Origin: Pyrenophora tritici-repentis
Taxonomy: Eukaryota; Ascomycota; Dothideomycetes; Pleosporales; Pleosporaceae
Reading direction: 5' to 3'
DNA: 64,000 nt
Assembly (NCBI RefSeq): GCF_003171515.1
Contig: NC_089396.1
Location: forward strand, 186,001 to 250,000
The notes beneath the pieces are model-generated. The model did no database searches and had not been told where the DNA came from. It was given only the letters and a program-made list of their open reading frames with translations. Position numbers and translations under genes: made by a program. Below are positions 50,580-61,577 of the stretch, one piece after another; position 1 is the first letter of the stretch, and the number at the start of each line of letters is the position of its first letter.

Positions 50580-51536
50580 CCTACATTAAAACAAGGCTAG
50601 ACAATTACACGACAATATACTCAGACGCCTCGCAAACACAAGAAGGAAAAGGAATAGGAGTTAGGATAGCAGTCTACAACTCAACTCAGCAAGAGATCTA
50701 CTTAGAAACAGTTAATATTAGACAATACTAGCTAGTCTACAACGGCGAACTAGAAGGGATCACACAAGCATTCGAATACGCAGCAAAGAACGCTACAACC
50801 GACCAGGAATTTGAGGTCTACGCAGATAACTAAGCAGCAATCTACAGGCTTAAAAACCTATCAGATAACCTAGGACAGCATTGGCAACTCCGATGTCTAA
50901 AAGCGGCAAATACGATCCGACGAAAACAAGCAAACATCCACCTACTCTGGGCACCTGGAAACACAGATATAGTTGGAAACGAAAGAGTAGACTACCTAGC
51001 AAAAGAAGCAACCAAAGAGGACCCCAGATCAACAACAAAGAGCATTGCCTACCTAGGCACGACAATCAAAAGGATACAACAAACGGAACAACGCTAAGAG
51101 TATAAGAAATACAAAGCAAGAGCAACCGCTCTAAACAAAGCTACCTACTCAGCCAAATACCCTCTTAAAATCAGCAAAACTATCCAAATGCCACAGAACA
51201 CGAAAAGAGTAACCTCTAGCGCTTTCTACTCTCTTAAGCTAGGACACGGATACTTTAACTCCTACCTAAAGAGATTTAAGAAACGAGACTCTAATCGCTG
51301 CACCTGCCAAAACATCTAAACGCCAGAACACCTACTACTGTACTGTCATCTATACAAAGACTATCGAAAAACGCTCCTACAAACAATTAAACATCGCCCA
51401 GTCACACTACCACTACTACTCCACACTAGTATAGGTATAGAAGCAACCCTAGCTTTTATCACTAGCACCAGAATAGGAACAAGAAAATGGTACCTAGGAC
51501 AGCCACCAGAAGACCTACAGAGAGACACTGTATAAA
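50580..51536 (+). pseudogene. LINE ORF2 C-terminus: RNase H and zinc-knuckle region
   Basis: Reading one frame through five or so stops gives RNase H marks: YSDASQTQEGKGIGVRIAVY, YNGELEGITQAFEYAAKNAT, EVYADN, and HLLWAPGNTDIVGNERVDYL followed by AKEA. These are the catalytic acidic residues and the closing His/Asp motif. Further on is RCTCQNI*TPEHLLLYCHLY, the C-terminal C-X-C ... H ... C motif of fungal Tad/I-like LINEs. The mutated stops show it is dead. Confidence 0.8.
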
Positions 51537-51705
51537 ACTAAAACCACAACCCTCTCCTTTGCCACAAGAGCCCGCTGCTACATCTCTTTCTACTTATCAA
51601 ACTGCTCTTTAGCACCTAGCAACAAACAGATACAAGCTATCTTTTGTAGAAAAGCCAAAAACCATATTAGCGAACCATACCAGAAAATCACGTAATTAGA
51701 AAAAC

Positions 51706-51842
51706 TGTTGAGAATATTCCGGTCACCTGTCACGAGGACGCTAAGTCACATGACCCACACCGCTCTATATTAGCCGAGCTTTGTATAGTTAGCAATTGAC
51801 ACACTTACATGCCATGACTGAGAGAGTCATTCTTTCTCAACA
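51706..51842. repeat. Left LTR of TRIM/LARD element
   Basis: 137 bp, repeated at 53154-53290. Confidence 0.95.
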
Positions 51843-51870
51843 GGTTATGAGCCCGGCTTACGCGCTTGCG
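51843..51870 (+). other. Primer-binding site, half initiator-tRNA-Met type
   Basis: GGTTATGAGCCCGGC follows the LTR directly. Its complement reads CCGGGCTCATAACC: anticodon stem, loop CTCATAA with CAT anticodon, and two bases of the 3' stem. The extension TTACGCGCTTGCG complements the region 5' of the anticodon stem. This matches the copia/Ty5 half-tRNA mode. Confidence 0.75.
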
Positions 51871-51976
51871 TGTGCATTGTGAGTGTCCGGAGTGTCGTTT
51901 CTTCGATATGGGCAGCAAGCTGGTATATGCGTGTCTACGCCAGAACAACCCAGGAGGTCGTCGCCTTCTATATTCT

Positions 51977-52072
51977 AAGACACTGGGTCGTCGCCCTGGC
52001 TGCCGCGAAGGGTATTAAGTCCTGAAGACACTGGGCCGTCGCCCTGGCTACCGCGAAGGGTATTAAGTCCGA
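51977..52072. repeat. 48-bp tandem duplication inside TRIM element
   Basis: Two units starting AAGACACTGGG at 51977 and 52025, differing at a few positions. Confidence 0.85.
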
Positions 52073-52587
52073 AGAAAAATGGACTATCGTCCGGAGAAGC
52101 TGGGAGCGTCTCGAAGATACCTTGGGCGAGTTATACCCAATTCCGACGCGCGAGTCGAAGAGAGCAATGGTTGCTCTATCCCTTTTCAACCAACCTTTTG
52201 ACAACGATTCGAATACCTACCTACCGACGGTAACCATCGATTCTTCCGAAAACAACTCGAATTGCCTGCCTATCGATAGTAACCTTTCGAGACCTTCTTT
52301 TTAAACTAGTAGCTACAGTTCGACAGCTACTTTCAATTCCTTAAACTCGAAAACCTACCGTTTGACGGTGCTCGAAGTTTTTTTACTCTCTCGAACGCTA
52401 CCCACCTACCCCCACCCGATTTCTCGATCGATTTTTATCTTCTTTCCAAAGGATTTCGTTAAATAAACGCAAAGAAGCAAAGGCTTATATAACGATGGGG
52501 AGAATAAGGGTGTTAGGGTCTGGAGCCCTGAATAGGACACAGACAAGGAGGCAGGAGCGGAGGAACGGAGCGGGGACAACAAGAGAG

Positions 52588-52761
52588 GAGAGCGTACATA
52601 GCTAGAGTACTGGGAGTACTAAGCTAGGGGAGCGCTAGGATAGAGGAGAGCGTACACAGCTAGAGTACTGGGAGTACCAAGCTGGGGGAGCGCTGGGACA
52701 GAGGAGAGCGTACACAGCTAGAGTACTGGGAGTACCAAGCTGAGGGAGCGCTGACTCTCAC
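52588..52761. repeat. 58-bp tandem repeat, three units, inside TRIM element
   Basis: Units start GAGAGCGTACA at 52588, 52646 and 52704. Each carries TAGAGTACTGGGAGTAC and GGGAGCGCT. The third unit diverges at its end. Confidence 0.88.
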
Positions 52762-52824
52762 GTAGGAGTCGAGGGAGAGTCGGTATGTTGGTGATATCGA
52801 TTCTACCTTGATTTTCAAACGCGA

Positions 52825-52935
52825 AAATTCTCTCGACCTTCTTTCTCGACCTTCTTTCTCGACCTTTCTCGACCTTCTTTCTCGACCTTCTTTCTCGACC
52901 TTCTCTCTCGACTTCTTTCTCGACCTCTTTCCTCA
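52825..52935. repeat. Pyrimidine-rich short tandem repeat
   Basis: Repeated CTTCTTTCTCGAC units of about 9-14 bp. On the minus strand this makes an artificial Lys/Arg/Glu-rich frame. Confidence 0.8.
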
Positions 52936-53153
52936 ACTCTTCACTCGGCCGATACCTCACTTTACTTGAGGGACTCGCAACGTAACGGCCACTATAGGGT
53001 GACAGGGAGGTTTCATTCTTGTTGACAAGGCACTTCTGGGGGAGTGTTGGAAAGTGCATGCAAGGCGTTCAGTGGAAGCATATAAAGGGAGAAGAAGCTT
53101 CGACTGCAAGACCTATACAAAGTAGTGGGTACAGCTGATCGGCTTATGGGGAG

Positions 53154-53290
53154 TGTTGAGAATATTCCGGTCACCTGTCACGAGGACGCTAAGTCACATG
53201 ACCCACACCGCTCTATATTAGCCGAGCTTTGTATAGTTAGCAATTGACACACTTACATGCCATGACTGAGAGAGTCATTCTTTCTCAACA
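53154..53290. repeat. Right LTR of TRIM/LARD element
   Basis: 137 bp, matching the left LTR. Confidence 0.95.
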
Positions 53291-53357
53291 AAAACCAAGA
53301 TAGAACGGCCTTCGGCCAAAGTCCTACATAGTCTCTGACTGAGAAAGGACTCTAATG

Positions 53358-53359
<2 letters not shown>

Positions 53360-53389
<30 letters not shown>

Positions 53390-53390
53390 T
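53360..53390. repeat. (TAA)n tail of the LINE relic
   Basis: About ten TAA/AAT units; some LINEs such as the I factor end in TAA repeats. Confidence 0.7.
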
Positions 53391-53490
53391 AGGTTTCAGA
53401 AGCCTAGGTTCTCCGTCAGTATTCCCCTTTACTTGTTTCTCTCAGACGCAGTCAATAATTCTAGCAATTATATACTAACATAACTTGTAG

Positions 53491-53688
53491 AACGCGAACG
53501 AGAAGGTTATGGAGATTCTTAGGAAATACAAGAAATCAAAGAATACCTCAAGTATGCAGAGGGCGGCCGAGTCTATCATTGAATTGCTTGATCGCCTAAT
53601 TAATTACGAAGAGTCTCGTGTTGAAGGCAATGCATTTTCGATAGAAGCTCACGAATATGGATGTTTTACTTGGGGAAGTCAGTCTTGA
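53491..53688 (+). pseudogene. Orphan terminal exon, 65 codons
   Basis: Directly after a good acceptor (branch TACTAACATAAC, then TTGTAG at 53490) there is an open frame to TGA at 53686-53688. It has sensible amino-acid content: NEKVMEILRKYKKSKN, AAESIIELLDRLINYEESRV and AHEYGCFTWGSQS. It looks like the last exon of a real gene, amphipathic-helical. No matching upstream exon is found, because the LINE relic ends only 100 bases before. The family is not recognised. Most likely the LINE insertion, or a deletion with it, cut the gene. Confidence 0.45.
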
Positions 53689-54600
53689 GCTTAGGATGTG
53701 CATGGTTTTGTAGTCTAATCATTAACGGGAAGGGCAAGGACGAAGACATCACATATTTTATTTTGAAGAGTTGAGATCTTTCGTAGTCTTCTAATTGAGT
53801 TGAGGTATGGAAAATCAAGTTGTTCCGACAGTAATGTCATACCTGTTTTCACTCTTTTTCAATTATTTATGGTTATAAGAAGCCGTTCTAATACATCCAA
53901 TACTGCTGCAATCTTGCTATTATATTCATTGAAAGCTTTGATCGTCATTGCTTATTGATCCTAGATGGCTCAACAACATCCATGCTTGTTGTTGGACTTT
54001 TGCCCCTGTGCACTAGTCATTATTGGACTCCTGAAAAAGCAAACCTATCAATACCCCAGATACTTTATAAACATCAAATGCCCGTCCATATTAAAGTAAC
54101 CCAATTGTCGGATCACAGATATCAACGATATCTCAGCCACGCGATCGGCCGCACGGATCTCAGTCACGCGAGCAGGCGCACTGATCGCGGCCTCCGAGCA
54201 GCGCTCAGACCAGACCTCCTATATCTAGCTCTTCCATAGTTCTCCTTCGCCAGGACAATCAATCAGAACCATCACCGAACAGAATGCATTCCTAGTTATC
54301 GTTATTTCCTTTCAGCACTAGTTGTAACAGTACAAGCAGTGAGAGAAAGTTGCTATGCATTTTCTGATGTCTTGTTCTGTTCTGCTGTGGTGATGGCCTT
54401 TTATGGGGCCATCATACTAGTCTGTTTACATGACGTATCTGTGACATGGATAGGTGTAGAAGGTGCTTATCAGTAAGAGGAAGAACCATCTCGCCAACAC
54501 GTGGCACCTAGGATGTCCTTACCCCATGAACCGTCACACTAGTGCTACAGTCCTACCAACACTAATTGAAAATTCACTTTGTCCAAGTCCAAAATCTGCA
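53689..54600. other. AT-rich intergenic, no gene seen
   Basis: About 0.9 kb of AT-rich DNA. A 94-codon frame at 53955-54239 has no recognisable features. Confidence 0.4.
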
Positions 54601-54870
54601 ATGCTCGCTCAATCTAGCCGGAAGGTCGCCATCGTCGCTGCAGTGCTTTCACTGCTTCAAATCATTACTTTTGTCCACGATCATACTCTTGATCTCACAC
54701 CGGAAGACGCCAAATCTGTTGGGACTGGCAGTCAAGTGATCAACTCAGACGGTGGCTCGAATACCAAGCAAGTAGAGGAATCCTTCCAGCGATACGCATG
54801 CCTTATCTCAGAAATCACAGCAGAATATCTACTATCGATCACCAGGCTTAACCTCCGCTACGTTGCTTAA
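54601..54870 (+). CDS. Hypothetical 89-aa protein with one hydrophobic segment
   Basis: From ATG 54601 the frame encodes MLAQSSRKVAIVAAVLSLLQ, continuing IITFVHD, a possible membrane helix or signal anchor. A polar tail (LTPEDAKSVGTGSQVINSDG) and a helical end follow. The frame is open further upstream to 54463, but that part looks random. No family recognised. It may be an N-terminal remnant of a longer gene, or chance. Confidence 0.25.
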   Translation: MLAQSSRKVAIVAAVLSLLQIITFVHDHTLDLTPEDAKSVGTGSQVINSDGGSNTKQVEESFQRYACLISEITAEYLLSITRLNLRYVA

Positions 54871-55355
54871 AGAACCACATCGATAAAAAAAATTCTGATC
54901 TCATCCCTAGATGGAGAGTAGAGAAGAATATTAACGCTCTCGGGCTATGTATCTGCGGTGCTCAGGCCATGTAAATTACCCAAAGGCCGTCATGAACCTC
55001 AAACATTCTCAAAAATTCTTTCCAATCTCGAAACACCGATGGGAGTTTATCAACAGGTCCTTTCTCTAAAGTTTATCCTGATTTGTGTCGGATCTGCAGC
55101 ATGATACTCTAGCATCGCAGCTTTCTCCAGCAAATCAACTCACGGTCTTTACATATCAACATATCCATAAGCACACTCATGTATCACCCGAAATAATTAT
55201 ACGATTACAAATATAGAGAATTTAAATCCCAGTCTACCTAGCGCCGTATATGCGTATCAAACAACAAAGCCGCACTCGATTCTTTTTCATCTCCAGACCC
55301 GTCACCAAGCCTCAAGGTTATCACCGACATCCTTCAAGAGCGTCTTCTCAGAACA
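54871..55355. other. Intergenic, no gene seen
   Basis: About 0.5 kb, presumably including the ABC transporter 3' UTR. Confidence 0.4.
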
Positions 55356-58300
55356 CTAGTCTGCCTTCTTCGTAGCCTTTGTCCTCAACTTCATCATCAA
55401 GAAGACGAGTGAGTAACTACTTACAACGAACAGCGCAACGATGCCCACATTCCTCCAGCCATAGTACTCCTCCTTCACGTTCAATCCTCGAAGATAGTCC
55501 GCTCCAGTCTTGTACTGGCACACCTCGCACCCAGATGTAGCATCTGGGTTGAGTAGATGTGTGCCAACGCCCATGCCCTGTTGGTAGATGGAGAGGTATT
55601 GTCCGCAAGTCTGATTGGCGGCTGGTTCGAAAATGGCAAGTTCCTCTTCTTTGCATACCACGTCTGCAGACCAAGTGGTGAAGACGAGAAGACAGGAGAT
55701 GAGATAGTTGAAGGGATCGAGGTAGTACATCCTAAAATGTGCTGTTAGCATGTGTTATGTGGGAAGGATCTCTGCTGTACTTACCAGTATCTCCAAAAGG
55801 TCTGGATCTGGCTGTAAGGAACCAATACTCCAGAAAAAGACACGAGCGTGGTGATGACCAGTGGGTTGACGAGCGACGCGAAGACGACGTTGGGCGAGTA
55901 AGCAGCAATCATCTGCCCAATACCGGTGTAGAGGAATTCGTAGAGGACTGCGATAAAAAAGGTACTGCCTGCCCACTTTGCTGCGCCTGGTAATCCGGCA
56001 GTGAAGTACCAGCACACAAAGTACATAAGAGCACATACTATCAAGTAAGGCACTTCCGAAACGATCAATCCGGTCACGAACGGCGCCCAATGATAAGTCT
56101 TACTCTTCTTCTCGCGCGTCTCGTAGATATCGCGGCGCTTGATAAAGAGTGGTTGGAGTTGAGAAATCACTCCCGGCGCCACAAAGATAAAGCTGAAAAC
56201 GGTGAACAGGCGGAGTTGCAGGTCGCTAAGATTGTGGCCGATCTTCCAAAACGAGAATCCGTTCAGCAACGCTAGCATGATGTGCATGATGACCTTGTTG
56301 TTCACATAGGCGGTATCGCGGTATAGGGAAACGTTCATCCGGTGCGTGACAATTTTGACTTGGTCCCAAATGGGTGATGCGAAGGCGGTTCCATCGTCGA
56401 CTGTACCTGGTGGGTTGGCGGCGGCCTCGGCGATGATCCTATCCAGTTCCGCAGACATTCTCTGGTGCTCTTGCGATTCCAGCCAGACCTTATTCCAGTC
56501 CATTCCCTTGGACAGACTGCCAGAAACAACTTCAATCATGTGTTCGGCGGGATTTGCCGCTCGTGGGCATGGCGCTCCGTTGGCTGCGAAATAGCTCTTG
56601 ACTGTGCTTGCATTATCTCCAATATCACCAAAGTAAACGGTCTTTCCACCCTTGGCAAGGAGGAGGAGAGTATCGAATTGCGCAAAGAGCTGTGCCGATG
56701 GTTGATGGATCGTCACCAGGATGGCTTGTCCGACCTCCGCAAGCTTACGCAGGAAGCGCACCGTGTTGTATGCCGCCTGGCCATCGAGCCCAGACGTCGG
56801 CTCGTCGAGAAAGATGAGGGTACTTGGTTTCGATACTAGCTCAACGCCGATAGTCAGTCTTTTGCGTTGCTCTACGGATAATCCGGCACCAGGACGGCCG
56901 ATCAGCGTGTGTTCGATATCTTGAAGTTGCAAGAGATCGACAATAGTATCCACATAGCGAAGCTTTTCTTCTCGAGGAGTATCGCGAGACTGGCGGAGTA
57001 GTGCAGAAAATTCAAGGGCCTCGCGCACCGTCGAAAGCGATTCGTGCACGTCTAGTTGTTCGACGTAGCCAGCGGAACGTTGAAAAGACACGGGAAGGTC
57101 TCGGCCATCGACCATGATGGATCCATGAATCGTACCATCGGTCTTTCTTTGGGCGAGAACATCTAGCAAGGTCGTTTTTCCGGCCTAGAAATCTTGTCAG
57201 TGTGTGTATGGCAAATGAACATCGCGCGACGCCACTCACTCCAGATGATCCCATCAAAGCTCCGAGGGTTCCTGGTTTGACGAAACCTTGCACATTATCC
57301 AAAAGCAAGCGATCACCGGAAGGTGTCTTGACGGTGTATGTGAGATTTTTCCATGTAAAGATCGAAGTGTTGCGGATGAGCTGATCAGTAAGGGTATCGT
57401 CAGACTTTGCAGAATCGGAGCTGGGGTGTGGTTTTTCGACAGGCTGAGACTCTTCATCCGCTGCTTGGATGAATGTTGACCTTTTCTTCTGTTCTTTGGG
57501 ATAAGTAGACCACAACCGCCCTCACCCATCTGCTTCCATCTCGAAGTGAAGAAGACTGTGAGTGCGATGAAGAAGATCCACCATGCACATACAATCCCAA
57601 AGTTGCGCCACACGTGGCTATGATGGAAGGATAGATGCGCAAGATAGTCGTCACCCGTCACGCTGGTGGCGCCTGGACGTGCACCACCAACTCCAGCGCA
57701 TGCTTGTCCGCCATCTCCAGATTGATATCCCGCGCCGTTTGGAACCATGTTAGGGCCAACGCAAGGAATTTCTTGACCATGAAGTTCATTGCTGAGAAGA
57801 GATTCAAAAGAATAGGCCATGGGGTTGATCCAGTAGATCCAAATTAGCCAGTCTTTCATTTCAGGCTTGATAATCATGTATCCCATATACATGAAGAGTG
57901 AAGAGACGCTGAAACCCGAAAGCTTGGTAGCATCATCGAATGTTGGAAACGCCGCGCCGACCATGCGGAAGAAAGCGATCATGCACAGGGCAGTGATGAC
58001 TAGATGGCTCCAGTACGTGAAGAAGGCTTCAGCAGTAGTCTTGAGTCCGACCATGAAGTAGATGACGATGCCAAAATGTGACATTTGGAATAATACCAGG
58101 GGGATATCGGTAATCACTTGGGCAATGACAAAGGCCGCAGGGTAGTGCAGCGCGAATGATCGATGTTTAGATAGCACGGGTCTGCCAGTAAACGAGTCCG
58201 TCACCTCGGAGAGCCCGATGAGAGCCGGATACAACAACGAGAAAAAGACTGCGCCGCCTTTGAGAAAGAGACCGGAAGAGTTATCTGGGGCCGAATAGAA

Positions 58301-59776
58301 TAGTGATCCTGCAACGAGGGCTTGGATAACAGTAGAAACCTGCTTCACAATCAATGTTGGCTTGTCACCCCACAAAATCTGGTACTGCCGGATAACAGTG
58401 GTCTTGACTTGGGAATAAAAGTTTGTAGTGACTGGAGATTCCTTGGGAAGAGACTTGTGCTTGTCGCGAGCTGTCATCTCTTTAAAGTCGGCTGTGTTCT
58501 GCTTTGCCTCGTCGCTGTTCGGGTAGTCGAGCTCGGCCATCATCTTTGCTTTGATGGGTGAGCGTCCGTACGCTGCACGTATATCTGTGCCATTGCGTGG
58601 GAACTTCTCCTCGTACCCATCAGCAATGACTCGTACACTAGGGTTGGTAACACCGGTCAAGAAGTCCGCCTGGTTCGCCGCTGGGTCACAAACGAATCCG
58701 AGATCCTCCATGAAGGGGACCGCATCTTCCCGTGGACCATAGTAGATTTGCTTGCCGTTGTCGAGAAGCAGTACTTTGTCGAATTGTTCGAAAATGCCAT
58801 TGCCAGCTTGATACAACGTCGCGATCGTAGTCAAGCCGAGAATATCAGTCATAGCGCGCATGGCCTTGGCCCAGTCCAATGCGGATCCGGCATCGAGGCC
58901 CCGTGTTGAATCATCCCAACAGAAGACGCTACCACGAGTGGCAAGGCATTCAAGAATGGAGACGCGCTTTCGTTCTCCGCCTGAAACACCGCGGACAAAT
59001 GCGTCTCCAACCTTGGTGTCGTGAGTGTGCTCGATACCCAAGCACTTGAGCAGGAACTCTTTGTATGCTCGTGCATAGTCGTCGGTAGATTGTGTGTCTG
59101 GTGGGAGGTTGAACGGAACCTTCATACGTGTTGCAAAGTCAAGGGTGGCTCCGACAGTCAACGTTGGAAAGAAGATCTCCTCCTCCGTATTCATGACTAG
59201 CCACATATTAGCTCATGCAGTGGCTCGGATCTCTGATTAACTCACTTATTTGGCCCCGATATGCGCTGGCTTCTTCGCTAGACATGGATCCAAATGAAAC
59301 GTCACCGTTGACTTCAGCGTAGCCTAGCCGGTGGTTCGACAACATGCTCAGCAGTGAGGTGCAACCGGCACCTGGGTTTCCGAGAACGAGCAGCATCTCT
59401 AACGACAGGTCAGTGTATGTACCACGTACTCCCGGACTGTTCAACATGTACCTCCAGGTTTTACGCATCCAAAAGACTCATCAATGATGGTCTTCATCGG
59501 CGGGGCACCTTCTCTCCTTCCAAAGACGTTGAATTGTGACAAAACATTCTCGTTGAACACAGCATCGTTACTGATGCCCTTGACGGTGAGGTTGTTCCAT
59601 GTCACACCGAGCCTCCGAGGTTTACCACCGTTAGCTTCATCGCGTTCTCTGAGTACCTCAACTTCCCGGACGATCGGTGAGGGTTGTATGTCGATGGGCG
59701 AGCTCTCATCCTTCTCTATGATATCCTCACCAGGTCGCTCGATGCTGGTCCCAGAGCTTGGGGTCAAGGCTTGCAT
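55356..59776 (-). pseudogene. PDR-type ABC transporter (ABC-G) with a one-base frameshift
   Basis: Exons on the minus strand: 59776-59452, 59398-59246, 59196-57240, 57184-55785 and 55731-55356. With one base added the frame would encode 1,403 aa, normal for the family. NBD1 has [14 protein letters not shown] (the divergent fungal Walker A), [11 protein letters not shown] and [16 protein letters not shown]1 follows. NBD2 has GSSG + [26 protein letters not shown] and [16 protein letters not shown]2 ends ...KATKKAD. Such plasma-membrane pumps export toxic compounds and fungicides or move sterols. Near 57498-57500, in the linker after KQMGEGG, one base is missing from a C run (G on plus). A 62-bp pseudo-intron could be drawn around it, but both flanks look conserved, so deletion or sequencing error is likelier. 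Confidence 0.85.
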
Positions 59777-61577
59777 CTGGTCTGTAATACTTTCAGGATT
59801 CACTGCGTAAGAAATTTGAGACACAAGGCTGCGGAAGATGAAAAACTACATTAGGCCAAAGGAGACAGGCGCAGCATTATATTTAGTCAAACGCATTCGT
59901 ACCTAAACACCTTGCATGTACTTTCGTCCGCGCGTAATATTACACATGTCTGAGCGGGAGATGTTCAGACCGCATCGTACTTTTACGGCCGTATAGGCGA
60001 AACAGTCAAAGAGCAACTTTACGCCTTGCCTAATCGGGCCGTTACTTGTGAAAGACCGTGGAGAGCGGGCGAACATCCCGCCGACTACTGCGTTCGGCCT
60101 CCAGAACGCCGATGAGGACCTTAAGCGAAGGACGTCGGATGAATTTTGGGCATGCATATGTATAAATGTGATGATCTTCCTCATCTGTCGATTGGCTGTT
60201 ACGCTGTTGCTGACTCTCTCTTTTCCATGATTAGTCGCGAGAAGGAGCCTAGCATGAATTGAAACGCGATACACGCATATACTCGCTTCAGATTCGTCCG
60301 CGTAGTAGATGACCTGCTAGTCTTGACTGATGCGCAGTCTGTGGTCTGGTCCAATGTCTTGTATCCAGGATACTGCCAATTGCTAAACATCCTCGGCCAA
60401 GGGTCACACACTACCCAAGACACGAAGCAATATGCATAACTTAGTGGCGACGTCTCTAAATATTCGAGGTCTGAGAACATGCGTTTCTTGATGTGATTTG
60501 GTAATTCGGTGATTCGCCACTTCAGCGCAATCCCAACCTCCAGCCAACAATATCCTCCTATTTCGTGCGATTGCTGGGTTGCGCTCATCTCGTCTATTGC
60601 GTTTCCCATAGCTCTACAGATTCTTCGTCGCAACTGTGATAAAGTAATCGTTTGCTGACTGCTTACCTAGCCTATGGCGACATTGGTGTTGTGCGTAAGT
60701 GCAGGACGGATGACGGCACATGGGTTGCTTCCGACCACCGACCACCGACCACCGACTACTGTAAGTAAATCATGTCATCAAGGAGAAAAGACGGCTGACA
60801 TCATGAGGCTGAAAGTCGTAGACGGCCCCAATTACACTAGCAACACATCATTTAATATTCTCTTCTTTTCGCATGTACCTCATAACTGACGACTACGCTA
60901 TGTAGTTCTCCTGCAAGTATTGTCACATCATGTCTTCCGCCACGATCCTAGCCAACCCACGGATCTCGCGGTAGCTTGGCCGATGCCTTTCATCCTCATC
61001 TCGCACTTATCCTGGCCGACTATCTCCGAAAGCTCAGCTCAGCCCTTCCTTGTGCATATCGTCATCGTAGTGGTATTTTGTCGTTAACGCAGGCATCTTC
61101 TGCGTGTCGGACTGAGCAAAACGCGACCGGACTCGGCCCGCGCGCTTTGATCTCCCCCATATTACGAGCTCAGGGATCTCAAAGTGATCGGGGAAGAGCC
61201 ACAGACAACCAAGGCAGTTCTCTCGGCAATGCAAGTCCCACTGCCTAAGCAAAAGTTATTAAGATTTCCGACTCGGCATCGGCGTCTGCAGAGGCCGAAG
61301 TAAAGCAACAGGATGTATCAGGCATGTCCACGCAAAGGTTCAATACCGGGACTTGAAAGGCTTAATTTGAGTTGCATCGTAAATTAATACAGTGAAGCAT
61401 AACGCTAAGCATCGCTGCTGCGTTCCTCCAGTTCGTATCCTCCACTCCCGTCGTGCTGCTTTGACGCTTCAGGTTTCTCGTGCCAGTACCGCGCGTGATT
61501 TGTATGTTGTAATAGTTAACCAACAATACATATCGACATGATGCGGACATGTGTTCGTGATCAAATGACACAAGGCA
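59777..61577. other. Intergenic, no gene seen
   Basis: About 1.8 kb, including the ABC transporter promoter. The longest frame (60199-60633, minus, 144 codons) has no recognisable domain, and no splice signals make a gene. A short ACCACCG repeat lies at about 60738. Confidence 0.4.

Larger units (their letters stand above)
51706..53290. mobile_element. Non-coding LTR element (TRIM/LARD, 1,585 bp)
   Basis: 137-bp LTRs at 51706-51842 and 53154-53290 (TGTTGAGAAT ... TTCTCAACA), with no difference that I can see. Flanked by 5-bp duplication AAAAC at 51701-51705 and 53291-53295. The 1.3-kb interior has no gag or pol; the 113-codon minus frame at 52718-53059 is read from simple repeats. A half-initiator-tRNA primer site follows the left LTR, placing it with Copia-type elements that depend on proteins from others. 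Matching LTRs and an intact duplication suggest a fairly young insertion into an old LINE. Confidence 0.93.
50281..53391 (+). mobile_element. LINE (non-LTR retrotransposon) 3' relic, split by a TRIM element
   Basis: The left part (50281-51705) contains the end of a LINE ORF2. The right part (53296-53391) is its 3' end, terminating in a (TAA)n tail. The LTR element 51706-53290 sits between them. Stops are mostly TAG or TAA in place of Gln or Trp codons, suggesting RIP. The 5' part with endonuclease and reverse transcriptase is not visible here. Confidence 0.75.

Noticed and set aside
52718..53059. 113-codon minus frame rich in Lys/Arg/Glu
   Set aside because: Produced by the pyrimidine-rich tandem repeat inside the TRIM element; low complexity, no start context, no homology-like motifs.
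57466..57530. 62-bp intron bridging the ABC transporter frameshift
   Set aside because: Would remove linker residues conserved in style on both sides (GEGG, IPK/E); a one-base deletion explains both frames better. Kept as an alternative in the findings.
60199..60633. 144-codon minus frame upstream of the ABC transporter
   Set aside because: No domain, no splice or signal features, composition like random non-coding sequence; not enough to call a gene.
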